Shown piece after piece: positions 1 through 9,363 of a stretch of DNA of 64,000 nt (its first letter is position 1; each line of letters starts with the position of its first letter). Under the pieces are notes generated by a model. The model was not told the origin of the DNA and searched no databases. It was given only the letters and a program-made list of their open reading frames with translations. A program made the translations under genes and the position numbers. The stretch comes from Bacteroidia bacterium (GTDB lineage: Bacteria; Bacteroidota; Bacteroidia; B-17B0; Aurantibacillaceae). The DNA is taken from assembly GCA_026003255.1 (NCBI GenBank), contig BPGX01000003.1:124001-188000 (forward strand), in the 5' to 3' direction.

Positions 1-738
1 ATGCATTCAAGTTGTTTTGTAGGTGGAGGATTAAATAAATATGAGGTAAGCAAAGAGAGGTATCAAAGGGGTGATAGGATACCAATTAGTAGTTATAAGT
101 TTAATGCAGATTATTACTTGAATTTTGGCTATACATTTTTTTTGAAAAACCTATATTATTTGAGCGTTGGATTTGAATTTAATGATTTTGATAGAAAGTA
201 TACACAACCGACTAGATCTCGTTTGATAAAAATTATTGATAGTTCACAATATAACAAAATTGTTGAAGAAAGAGAGGGGAGTAGTTATGAAGAATATTTA
301 AAGATCAAATCATTAGGTATTTTAATTAGTGTGGGAAAGTGTTTCATAATGAATAACAAATTTTCTTTTTTGATAAAAATAAAAGGAAGTTTATTAGTTG
401 ACTATAAAAATAATATTTGGTATACAGAGACAACGGCTATCACCAGAAATGTATATGACTCAAATTATGTATTGCTTGACGCAAATAAAATGATTTTATC
501 GGATAAACGAACTGGTCAGATTTTATACAATAGCCACAAACAATTTAATTTATCAGATTTTTCTAATGTAAACATCAAGGCTGGTTTTCAATATAAAATA
601 AATAAGAATATAGGATTCAATATGTTTTTTCACGTAGGTACATCACGATATTTGTTACTATTCTCTCATCCATATCACAAGTTATTTTATGGGATTAGTA
701 TGGAGTTGAGTTATTTTTTTGAGAAGAAAAAAAATTAA
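1..738 (+). CDS. Outer-membrane beta-barrel-like protein, 5' partial
   Basis: The reading frame is open from the first base of the window to a TAA at 736-738, giving 245 residues. There is no signal peptide at the visible start, so the true N-terminus probably lies upstream. The sequence is rich in alternating aromatic and polar residues (for example LNFGYTFFLKNLYYLSVGFEF near residues 40-60 and a C-terminal YGISMELSYFF), which is typical of Bacteroidota outer-membrane barrels, and it ends in aromatic residues as barrels do. No family could be named. The next ORF starts 6 bases downstream on the same strand, so the two are probably co-transcribed. The barrel assignment is inference from composition. 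Confidence 0.55.
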   Translation: MHSSCFVGGGLNKYEVSKERYQRGDRIPISSYKFNADYYLNFGYTFFLKNLYYLSVGFEFNDFDRKYTQPTRSRLIKIIDSSQYNKIVEEREGSSYEEYLKIKSLGILISVGKCFIMNNKFSFLIKIKGSLLVDYKNNIWYTETTAITRNVYDSNYVLLDANKMILSDKRTGQILYNSHKQFNLSDFSNVNIKAGFQYKINKNIGFNMFFHVGTSRYLLLFSHPYHKLFYGISMELSYFFEKKKN

Positions 739-743
739 ACTAT

Positions 744-1418
744 ATGCATCATTTAATAATTATATTTTGCTTTTTTGGAATTACAATTATAGTTAAAGTG
801 TATTCACAACCGAATATAATACCGAATGGTGATTTTGAAAAAAGTAAATCATCTATCAGTTGTGCTGAGCTAGCCGGTTGTGATGATAATCAAAACCTTT
901 TTAATAGTTTAATATATAATTGGGAGGCCGCTATTCATAATAATGATGCTGCTACTAAAAAATCTATTGGAGATATTTATTATATAGATGTTTCTATTGA
1001 GAAATGTGTTGAATTGGTGTTAAGTGATAATAGTTTTTGTAGTGTATTAATACCTTCTCCTTTGGCGTTTACAAATGGAACGAAGTTTGTGAGAATTAGA
1101 GCAGATGTGTATAAATGTAAAAATAATAAGAAATATAAACACGGGGCTATTGGTGTAGCTCTTGATAATGGTGCAACTTTTGTAAAAGATAAGAAGTATA
1201 TTATTAGATATAAAATAGCACCATTAAGATCTCGAAATTGCTCTTCATCAAGTGATGACATCTGTTCATACAATCAATTATACTGTCATATTCGTTTTTT
1301 TCTATCGGAAGAGGGACCAAAGAATTGGGATAAATCAACGAGTGATAAGCAGGAGTTGATTAATGTGAATTTTGCAAAAGATTTATGTAATTTCTATGTG
1401 TCTATGTGGTTTATGTAG
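744..1418 (+). CDS. Secreted protein with N-terminal NGDFE motif, probably truncated by a repeat
   Basis: The 224-residue product begins with a hydrophobic signal peptide (about residues 1-21, ending VYSQ) followed by NIIPNGDFEKS, a motif found near the N-terminus of many Bacteroidota surface proteins that go on to carbohydrate-binding or OmpA domains. Several cysteines follow, but no C-terminal OmpA or T9SS sorting domain is present, so the protein looks short. The last ten codons (CNFYVSMWFM) and the stop lie inside a dispersed repeat whose other copies are at 24211-24288 and, inverted, at about 49220-49276. The likeliest reading is a longer gene truncated by the repeat. The start at 744 is 6 bases after the previous stop. 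Confidence 0.6.
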   Translation: MHHLIIIFCFFGITIIVKVYSQPNIIPNGDFEKSKSSISCAELAGCDDNQNLFNSLIYNWEAAIHNNDAATKKSIGDIYYIDVSIEKCVELVLSDNSFCSVLIPSPLAFTNGTKFVRIRADVYKCKNNKKYKHGAIGVALDNGATFVKDKKYIIRYKIAPLRSRNCSSSSDDICSYNQLYCHIRFFLSEEGPKNWDKSTSDKQELINVNFAKDLCNFYVSMWFM

Positions 1419-1462
1419 TTATGAGTTATGAGTTGAGAATTTTGAGTTTAGAATTTGAATGT
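1387..1462 (+). repeat. Dispersed intergenic repeat, copy 1 (CTATGTG plus GAGTT units)
   Basis: The stretch starting GTAATTTCTATGTGTCTATG and continuing through TTATGAGTTATGAGTTGAG matches 24230-24280 almost base for base and matches the reverse complement of 49200-49270. The left part overlaps the 3' end of the upstream ORF and supplies its stop codon. The right part is made of degenerate GAGTTATGAGTT units. Repeats of this kind are usually non-coding in Bacteroidota. Confidence 0.75.
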
Positions 1463-1584
1463 TATGTTTATTTTTATTGAAAAATGAGTATATAGACAGA
1501 TGTGAGAATGAGGAATTTTTTAATAAACAAAATATTTCAGAATGAAGGATTTAAATACGAATTTTGCGGTGTAAATTTATTTTA

Positions 1585-2184
1585 ATGGCAGTAAATATTT
1601 CTATATGGGCATCGGGTAGTGGGACGAATGCGGAGAATATCATTCAAAAGTTTAAAAATCATCCTTTCATAAAAATAAAGATGATTGTTACCAATAATCC
1701 AAATGCTGGCGTTATTCAAAGAGCAGAAAGGTTGAAAAAAACAATACATATTATTCCTAAAAAAATTTTGTATGAAAAAGTAGATAGAGTAATAGAGTTG
1801 CTTGAAGAAGAACAAATCGATTTAATTGTACTAGCAGGATTTTTACTTAAAGTGCCTGAAAAAATCATTCAACGTTTCCCTGATAGAATCATGAATATTC
1901 ATCCGGCATTATTGCCTAAATATGGAGGCAAGGGATTTTATGGCGAATATGTGCATCGTGCAGTGCTTCAAAATAAAGAAAAAGAAAGTGGAATCACCAT
2001 TCATTATGTTAATGAAGAATACGATGCAGGACAAATTATATTACAGGTAAGATGTCCTGTAAATCCAGATGATACAGTGGAATCGTTAGCAAAAAAAATA
2101 CATCAATTAGAATACGAATATTATCCAAAAGTAATTGAACAAATTGCTCAACGAATTTACGAAACCAAAAAAACGAATGTGTGA
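1585..2184 (+). CDS. purN: Phosphoribosylglycinamide formyltransferase
   Basis: PurN transfers a formyl group from 10-formyl-tetrahydrofolate to GAR in step 3 of de novo purine synthesis, in the cytosol. The 199-residue product opens with the substrate-phosphate loop WASGSGTNAENI. It carries the catalytic Asn and His in IMNIHPALLPKYGGKG and the catalytic Asp in NEEYDAGQII, all in the family order, and its length is usual for PurN. I chose the ATG at 1585; a TTG at 1564 in the same frame only adds seven unlike residues. The 3' end overlaps the GTG of the downstream cysteine desulfurase by two bases (GTGA), suggesting translational coupling. Confidence 0.95.
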   Translation: MAVNISIWASGSGTNAENIIQKFKNHPFIKIKMIVTNNPNAGVIQRAERLKKTIHIIPKKILYEKVDRVIELLEEEQIDLIVLAGFLLKVPEKIIQRFPDRIMNIHPALLPKYGGKGFYGEYVHRAVLQNKEKESGITIHYVNEEYDAGQIILQVRCPVNPDDTVESLAKKIHQLEYEYYPKVIEQIAQRIYETKKTNV

Positions 2185-3326
2185 ATAACAACCAGTATCC
2201 ATACTTTGATAATAATGCCACAACGGAAATTGACGCACAAGTTCTCGATGTTTTGAATGAATATCAAAAGTATTATTATGCTAATCCATCTTCTACATCA
2301 CATCCTTCCGGGATGATTTGCAATGCCTTATATCAACAGCATAAGCAAAAAATTGCTGATTTGTTGAATGTTTCTGAAAACGAATTAATTATTACAAGTG
2401 GTGCCACTGAATCCATTAATACTGCCATCAAAGGAATTTATTTTCAATATTACAAAAAGAAAAATCATATTATTTCCTGTAAAACAGAACATTCGGCAGT
2501 TTTGAAAACATTAGAATATCTTCAAAACTTTTTTGGTGCAGATGTAACTTTATTAGATGTAAATGAGAACGGACAAATTAATTTGGATGCATTAGAAAGA
2601 AGTATTCATGAGAATACACTATTAGTATGTTTGATGTTAGCCAATAATGAAACAGGCGTAATACATCCAATGGAAGAAATTCACAAAATCACTCAAAAAC
2701 ATAGAGTGTTATTTTTTTGTGATACTACACAAGCTTTTGGTAAAACAAAAATATCTAAAATAACAGCAGATTTATTTTGTGGTAGTGCTCATAAATTTTA
2801 TGGTCCAAAAGGAATAGGTTTTTTAGTGATTAGAAACTTGAGTAGAAAAGTTTTTTTGCATCCATTATTGCATGGTGGGAATCAACAAGAATATCGTTCA
2901 GGTACTATACCTTTGCCGTTAATAGCAGGGTTGTCAAAAGCATTAGAACTGGTTTTCGAACAACAAGATTTTATTATTCAGAGAATTGAAATACTGCGTA
3001 ATAATTTTGAAGAGCAGTTAAAACAAATTGTCCCTGTTAAAATACATTCAGAAAAATCTTTAAGAATATGTAACACAAGTAATGTTCAATTCCCCTTTGA
3101 ATACAAAGCAGTGTTATTAAGATTGATGAAAAAATTTTGTTTTTCCCGCGCTTCTGCCTGTTCAGATGGTTCAGGAAAACCTTCACATGTACTGACAGCA
3201 ATGGGACTTACGAAAAACGAAGTAGATTTAAGTTTTAGATTTTCTTTTTCTAAATATAATGAAGAAAGTGAAATGAATTTATTTTTTGAAGAACTTGTGA
3301 AAAGTATAAGTGAACCAAACAGTTAG
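2181..3326 (+). CDS. Cysteine desulfurase, NifS/IscS family
   Basis: This is a PLP enzyme that removes sulfur from cysteine for Fe-S clusters or tRNA thiolation. The 381-residue product has the family landmarks in order: FDNNATTEID at the N-terminus, TSGATESINTA near 70, HSAVLKTLEYL, LANNETGVIHPMEEI, the PLP-binding Lys in CGSAHKFYGPKG (about 205), GGNQQEYRSGT, and the sulfur-carrying Cys in SRASACSDGSG (about 327). Translation most likely starts at the GTG at 2181, overlapping the purN stop. The stop TAG at 3324-3326 directly abuts the 3' end of the opposing tRNA gene. Whether it is the IscS-type housekeeping enzyme or a dedicated paralogue cannot be told; no scaffold gene is adjacent. Confidence 0.9.
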   Translation: MNNNQYPYFDNNATTEIDAQVLDVLNEYQKYYYANPSSTSHPSGMICNALYQQHKQKIADLLNVSENELIITSGATESINTAIKGIYFQYYKKKNHIISCKTEHSAVLKTLEYLQNFFGADVTLLDVNENGQINLDALERSIHENTLLVCLMLANNETGVIHPMEEIHKITQKHRVLFFCDTTQAFGKTKISKITADLFCGSAHKFYGPKGIGFLVIRNLSRKVFLHPLLHGGNQQEYRSGTIPLPLIAGLSKALELVFEQQDFIIQRIEILRNNFEEQLKQIVPVKIHSEKSLRICNTSNVQFPFEYKAVLLRLMKKFCFSRASACSDGSGKPSHVLTAMGLTKNEVDLSFRFSFSKYNEESEMNLFFEELVKSISEPNS

Positions 3327-3400
3327 TGGAGCATATCGGACTCGAACCGATGACCTCTACAATGCCATTGTAGCGCTCTAGCCAGCTGAGCTAATGCCCC
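3327..3400 (-). tRNA. tRNA-Ala (anticodon GGC)
   Basis: Read on the minus strand, the 74-nt sequence folds as a standard cloverleaf: acceptor GGGGCAT with ATGCTCC, D-stem GCTC/GAGC, anticodon stem CTACA/TGTAG around the loop ATGGCAT (anticodon GGC), and T-stem ATCGG/CCGAT with loop TTCGAGT. The acceptor contains the G3-U70 wobble that is the alanyl-tRNA synthetase identity element. The discriminator is A and CCA is not encoded. It converges on the cysteine desulfurase with no spacer. Confidence 0.96.
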
Positions 3401-3421
3401 GTTTCTCAACAAAATTTGCCG

Positions 3422-3429
3422 CAAATATA
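3422..3429 (-). promoter_or_regulatory. Bacteroidota -7 box for tRNA-Ala
   Basis: On the minus strand this reads TATATTTG, a full match to the Bacteroidota -7 consensus TAnnTTTG. It lies 21 bases upstream of the first tRNA base, as expected for a tRNA promoter. Confidence 0.7.
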
Positions 3430-3482
3430 ATAAATAAAGTAGTATATTAGATTTATTTTATGTTTCAAAAAGAATTATTTTA

Positions 3483-3490
3483 TAGTTTTG
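3483..3490 (+). promoter_or_regulatory. -7 box for the giant adhesin gene
   Basis: TAGTTTTG matches TAnnTTTG and ends 20 bases before the ATG at 3511. Confidence 0.5.
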
Positions 3491-3510
3491 CAATTTGAAA
3501 AAAATGTCTT

Positions 3511-6500
3511 ATGAAAAAGCTTTTAGTCGTTTTATTTTTTCTTTTGTCTATTAAATTAAATTCTCAATCTACATTTCAGAATTTCTTATGATATAGCCAG
3601 TTTTGATTTGGCGGGAGGAATGGTTGTTACTCCTGCAAATGAGTTTGTGTTTGCCGGAACAAACGCTTCCTTTATCCCATACTTCGGAAATATTGTGAAA
3701 TTGGATAACACATGGTGGGGTTTTGTGGGCTAAGGCATATACGGGAGGTATAGCCACAACTTTTAATGACTTAAAAAACGTCAGCACAGGAGGATTTATT
3801 ACCTTTGTGGGTCAGTCCTCCAGCGGAGGTGCTATTTTAGTGAGAGTGGACAATAATGGAACATGTTTTATGGGCCAAGAGATACTTACTTGCCGGATTT
3901 TAGTGGAAGTAAATCGTCCAATGAATTTTTTAATGCTGTAATTGAAACATCCGATGGTGGTTTTTTGGCAGTGGGCGGAGTGGATTATTTCTGGGATGGA
4001 TCAAGGCCTCTACTGTGGATACTCACGAGTTTTTTTGCTGTTAAAGTTAATTCTGCCGGACATCTTCAATGGAGTAGGGTATGGACCATTGGTACACGCA
4101 CATACAGATGAAAGTTATTTCACTGGATTGTGCAGAATCTTCTGATGGCTACTTGCTGGTAGGCGTTTCAGCTGATGGTTCACAAACTATGACAGATGGC
4201 GATTATCCAACAGATGCTTTTTTAGTTAAAGTCAATAAAACAACTGGGGCAAATATATTTATCAACCGATTTGGTAATGGAAATAGTACATCACAAGGTG
4301 ATCAACGGGGTTATTACTCTCTCTTCCGGGCATTTTCTTAATTGGGGGTTACGATGATGTTCATGCATTTGTTGCTCGTTTGCAGGGAACGGGTTCGACA
4401 GCAGTTCAATTGTTTGGTAGAAGAATTAATGGTACTTCTTTTCCAGTTTCTCAATATGTCATTCAGGATTTGATGGAAAATTCGGATGGTAATTATTCTT
4501 TTATCGGTTGGAGAATAGCAGGCCTTTTACCTAACATTAAATTCTGCCATCATTAAAATGAACAGCGGTACCGGCGCAATCATGTTTGGAAAAACCTATG
4601 CTCCCATTGGCTTATCCTCTATTTTACCTGAAGGGGGCTTGTTCCGTCTGACCAAGGATATTTCTTTGTGTTACACTGACCAACAAGTTACAGGATTCAA
4701 CTACAATGTAGTAAGAACTGATAACAATGGAGACATAGGTTTATCTGCGCAGGATGTACAAATACTTCTGTTAGTCCCGGCACTCAGTCTTACAACATCA
4801 CTTTTCAATCCATTACCACTTCACTTCTTATGCACCTGCTACCGCATCTTCATTTGCACCAATTGTTTCCAACCTTACTCCCACTATAATGTTCATTGTT
4901 TGAATTGTAATATTTCTGTTGTGCCAACTTTAACTGCTACACCTAATCCTATTTGTGCCGGTCAAAATGCTACTATCTGCCGTAACTAATACTGTCAGTG
5001 GATATAACTATAACGTCTTTACTTCTGCTTCCGGCGGCACATCTATTGGATCAGCACCATTATCTGTATCACCGTCCACTACTACGACTTATTACGTGGA
5101 AGTTCAGTCGCAGAGCAACCCCTCTTGTTTGAGTGCCACTCGTACCCCTGTTACCATTACAGTTACACCATCTCCTACTCTCACATTATCTACCAATCCT
5201 AATCCCATATGTGCAGGCAACACTTTGTCCTTATCAGCGGCGGAAGCGCTACATCATATACATGGAATGGTCCTGCAGGATTTACTTCTACATCTGCTAA
5301 TACTATTATTGTAAATGTTAGCCCTTCCAATGCAGGAACATATACACTGACAGGAAGTGCATCGGGTTGTTCCTACCACTTCAGTGATTACTGTAACTGT
5401 AAATCCTACGCCCTCTCCCACTGCAATCGCTAATTCTCCTTTATGTGCAGGTTCAACACTTATCATTAACTGCATCTCCCAATGGTTTAACATCTTATTC
5501 GTGGTCAGGTCCTGCCTCGTTTACCTCTGCTATTCAAAATCCAACTATTGGAAACATTTCTTCTGCACAAGCCGGGACTTATTCACTTACGGTATCTGAA
5601 TTCATCAGGATGTATCATCTACGGTAACTGTTGGTGTTACTGTAAATAATGGGCCACCGGTATCAACCTCTGCTTCAGGGAACAATTACATGTAATATAC
5701 CCACCGTTCAGGTTATAGCCACTACAACAGCTTCACCCGTCAGCTATACATGGACAGGAACCGGAATTGTGAGTGGTGCTAATTCTGCTACGGTATGTAG
5801 TCAATCAGGCGGGTACATATACATTGACGGTAGCAGGTTCATCAGGTTGTTCTACAACCACAACAGTTAATGTAAGTGCTAATACACTTTCACCAAATAT
5901 ATCAGCTTCTGTATCGGGAAGCATAACTTGTTCTTCTCCAACTGTTCAGGTAATCGGAACTTCTACAACTTCACCGGTTACCTATTCGTGGAGTGGTAGT
6001 GGTATTATAAGTGGTGCCAATTCTGCAACAGCAACGGTTGGTACAAGTGGTAATTACACGCTAACAGTAACCAATACATCTAACGGATGTACATCTTCTA
6101 CGGTAATAGCCGTTCCGATTAATACAAATGCTCCGACAGTTAGTGCAGGCAGCAACCAAACGCTTACTTGTTCATCTTCATCTGTAACATTGGTGGGTTC
6201 TGCAAATCCTTCTACCGTTACTCCGAACTGGTTAGGAGGTGTGTGTGGAAGTAACAATTCTTTTACAACATCGGCTTGCTCTCCGGGCATCTATACACTA
6301 AGTGTTACCAATCCACAAAATGGTTGTACGAATCAATCCACAGTGCAAGTATTGGCCGATGTAAATGTACCTTCATTGTCCATTACAAACACAGGAACTA
6401 TCAATTGTAATATCTCAACTGTTCAGGTGATTGTGAGTACAACTTCTACCCCTGTATCATATACATGGAGCGGTTCGGGTATTACAAGTGGTCAGGGAAC

Positions 6501-8301
6501 GGCAACTATTACAGTGAATAGTGGAGGCGTTTATTCGGTAACTGTTACCAATACATCCAATGGTTGTTCATCTACGATTACCAATAGCGTATTAACAGAC
6601 CTCACTTCACCTTCACCCACACTTACAGTATCCGGCACCATAACTTGCTCGTCTCCCGTTACCTCTATTACCGCTAACGCAGGCGGAGGCAGTTACTCGT
6701 ATACATGGAGCGGTGGGGGAATAACAGCAGGGCAGGGTACATCTACCGTATCGGTTAATCAAGGTGGCACATACACATTAAATATTACTAATACTGTCAA
6801 TGGATGTACTTCAAGTACTGTTGTCTCTGTGAGTACCGATACAAATCCTCCAACCATCAGTGTATCGCCTTCCACACAAACATTGTCATGTACCATTCCA
6901 ACTCTTCAGATTACTGCCATCAGGAACTTCCGTTTCATATACATTGGTCGGGTAGTGGTATAGTGAGTGGAGGCAATACGGCAACGGTGATTGTAAATAA
7001 TCCAGGAACATATACTGTGACAGGAACGGCTTCTAACGGATGTACTGCGGCGGTTACTTCCACTGTTTATCCTGATGTGAATGCACCTGTTATTTCTCTC
7101 ACTTCCAATACGGAAACCATTACCTGTTCTAACTCGTCACCCACCATATCTGCCGGCACAGGAACGATGACGAATGTATCTTATTCATGGTCGCCTGCTT
7201 CGGGTATATCGTCGGGGGCAAATTCATCAACAGCCACTTTCACGGCGGCCGGGACATATATCATTGGTAGTAACCAATTTAAATAATGGTTGCTCTACTT
7301 ATACAACTGTATCTCTATATCTACCAACACCAATGCTCCGAATGTTTCTACATCAGTGTCCAATTCAATTACCTGCCACTGACATCTGCACAGTTAATTG
7401 CATATACCACAGATACACCTGTATCTTACTCATGGTCGGGCACGGGGATTGTCAGCGGCCTTGGAACCGGAACTGTTACCGTCAATCAAGGAGGAAGTTA
7501 TTCGGTTACCGTAACCAATACGATTACGGGATGTTCTTATTCCACAATCATCAATGTTCCTACAAATATGAACTTATCAATCAATATCTCCGGCAATCTG
7601 TATTGTGTAGCGGACAGACAACAACCTTGACGGCGAATGGCGCTACTTCTTATACGTGGAGCACGGGCGACAATACACCAAGCGTTGTTCTTACTCCAAC
7701 ATCTAGTACATCTTATTCAGTAATCGGAATAAATGGGACATGTACGGGGACGGCTTTGATAAATGTAACAGTGAATAATAATCCTACAGTAAGCGTAACG
7801 CCATCAAGTGCAACTGTCCAAATTACCGGGCGATGTGTCTTTGTCTGCAAGTGGTGCATACCTCTTCATTGGGTGCCATCACCTTACTGATCTCAATAAT
7901 CCCACTATTGCCAATCCCATAGCTAATCCTGTGGTTACAACAGATTATTGTGTTTGGGGATATAATACTGCAGGATGTGCGGATAGTGCTTGTGTGAGAA
8001 TCTGTGGTAGATGCCAACTTGTGGTGAATTATTTGTGCCCAATGTGTTTAGTCCGAATGGTGATGGTAATAATGACGAATTGTGTGTATACGGAACATTG
8101 TGTATTGTAAAAGATTATTTGTTTGTAATATATGACAGATGGGGAGAAAAAGTATTTGAGACAACAGATAAAAAAGCATGTTGGGATGGAACATATAAAG
8201 GGAAACCACTCAATAATGCAACTTTTGTGTATTATATTAAAGGTACTAAGTACGATGATTCTGTTATTGAAAGAAAGGGGAACATTACACTTATTAAATA
8301 A
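3511..8301 (+). pseudogene. Giant Ig-repeat T9SS adhesin (gliding-type C-terminal domain), many frameshifts
   Basis: A signal peptide starts at 3511 (MKKLLVVLFFLLSIKLNSQS), but the frame closes at 3591. From there the same protein continues through all three frames: blocks with repeated VKVN and SDGGFLAVGG motifs (about 3600-4600), then Ig-like repeats ending in YTLTVTNTSNGC (about 4950-7800), then an intact gliding-motility-associated C-terminal domain (8011-8301, FVPNVFSPNGDGNNDE to IERKGNITLIK). More than ten frame changes are needed; several are single extra bases, for example CAGAATTTCT near 3580 where CAGATTTCT restores frame. The longest open block is 5773-6963. The gene would encode about 1,590 residues of SprB-like secreted adhesin, and it precedes a PorP/SprF gene just as the intact paralogue at 17735 does. 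Either a decayed gene or errors in repetitive sequence would explain the data. Confidence 0.75.
5650..7570 (+). repeat. Array of about eight Ig-like repeats of 230-270 bp
   Basis: Each unit encodes about 80 residues with the pattern (S/T)ITC or INC, then TVQVI, then PVSYTWSGSGI(V/T)SG, then GTYTLTVTNTSNGC. Units start near 5670, 5920, 6160, 6390, 6630, 6880, 7115 and 7350. The repetition within the adhesin may promote recombination, and it also makes the region hard to assemble. Confidence 0.8.
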
Positions 8302-8316
8302 TTAAATCTGATAAAT

Positions 8317-9351
8317 ATGAGAAAACACGTTTTTTTAATTTTTATGATCGTAAATTTTATTGTACATTCGCAGGACATACACTTTACTCAAATCCAGTAT
8401 TTTCCTTTAATCCTGAACCCTGCTATGAGTGGTGCTAATTTTGCACTTTCTGCGAATGCCATATACCGAAATCAATGGAAGAGTGTTGCTATTCCCTATA
8501 CTACAATTGGGGCTTCTGTGGATGGGAGAATCAAAAAAAGTCCTCATGGTCATATATTGGCAGGAGGATTAAAATTTTTCAATGATAATACCGGAGACAT
8601 GCAGTTAAAAACAAATGACATAAGTATTAATCTTGCCTATCATTTGAATCTTCAGAAAGGACATAAGTTAGGTGGTGGAGTGTATGTTGGAGTTATTCAA
8701 AGAAGTATTAATATGGAAAACGGACAATGGGGTAATCAGTATAATACTGGTACAGGAATTTATGATAATAGTTTACCAAGTAACGAAGCTATAAATTCGT
8801 CCAATACAATTGTTCCGGATGCTGGTTTAGGGTTCGTTTATTCGTATACTAAGAATGAAAAATACATGAGAGGCAATGAAAATATCAGATACAATATAGG
8901 ATACAGTGTATTTCACCTAAATCGACCTTCTTCAACTTTTTTGAAAAATTCAAAAGACAGAATGTACATGCGGCATGTAATTTTTGCAAACGGTGAGTTT
9001 GGAATCCCAAATAGTAATTTTAGTGTTGCCCCATTATTCGTTTTGCAATTACAAGGTCCTTCTATAGAAGTATTGAGTGGCGTATATGCGAAATATACGA
9101 TACAAGATCAATCACACTATACAGGATTGAAAAAGGGCACTTCGTTTAGTATAGGAAGTATTTATCGAAACAGAGATGCTGTTACTACTAATTTTGTTGT
9201 TGAATATGATTCTTATGCGATAGGGGCTAGTTATGACATTAATATCTCACAATTAAAAACAGTGAGTAAAAGTAGAGGTGCATTTGAAATCTTTTTAAGA
9301 TATGTATTACCAAGTCCATACGGACCTAATAATAGCAAATCAAGGATCTAA
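8317..9351 (+). CDS. PorP/SprF family type IX secretion membrane protein
   Basis: The 344-residue outer-membrane barrel has a signal peptide (MRKHVFLIFMIVNFIVHSQ), then the family's opening QDIHFTQIQYFPLILNPAMSGA and YRNQWKSVAIPYTT. In Flavobacterium the paired SprF is needed for export of the SprB adhesin; that function is known for the family and only inferred here. It lies 15 bases after the broken adhesin and 12 bases before the first PD40 gene, so an adhesin-PorP-PD40-PD40 operon is likely. The gene is intact and 50-60% similar by eye in its key blocks to the PorP gene at 20523. Confidence 0.9.
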   Translation: MRKHVFLIFMIVNFIVHSQDIHFTQIQYFPLILNPAMSGANFALSANAIYRNQWKSVAIPYTTIGASVDGRIKKSPHGHILAGGLKFFNDNTGDMQLKTNDISINLAYHLNLQKGHKLGGGVYVGVIQRSINMENGQWGNQYNTGTGIYDNSLPSNEAINSSNTIVPDAGLGFVYSYTKNEKYMRGNENIRYNIGYSVFHLNRPSSTFLKNSKDRMYMRHVIFANGEFGIPNSNFSVAPLFVLQLQGPSIEVLSGVYAKYTIQDQSHYTGLKKGTSFSIGSIYRNRDAVTTNFVVEYDSYAIGASYDINISQLKTVSKSRGAFEIFLRYVLPSPYGPNNSKSRI

Positions 9352-9363
9352 AACCACATAAAT

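Noticed and set aside
5650..7570. Regular repeats that could suggest a CRISPR array
   Set aside because: Units are 230-270 bp, diverged and protein-coding for Ig-like domains, with no short identical repeats or spacers.
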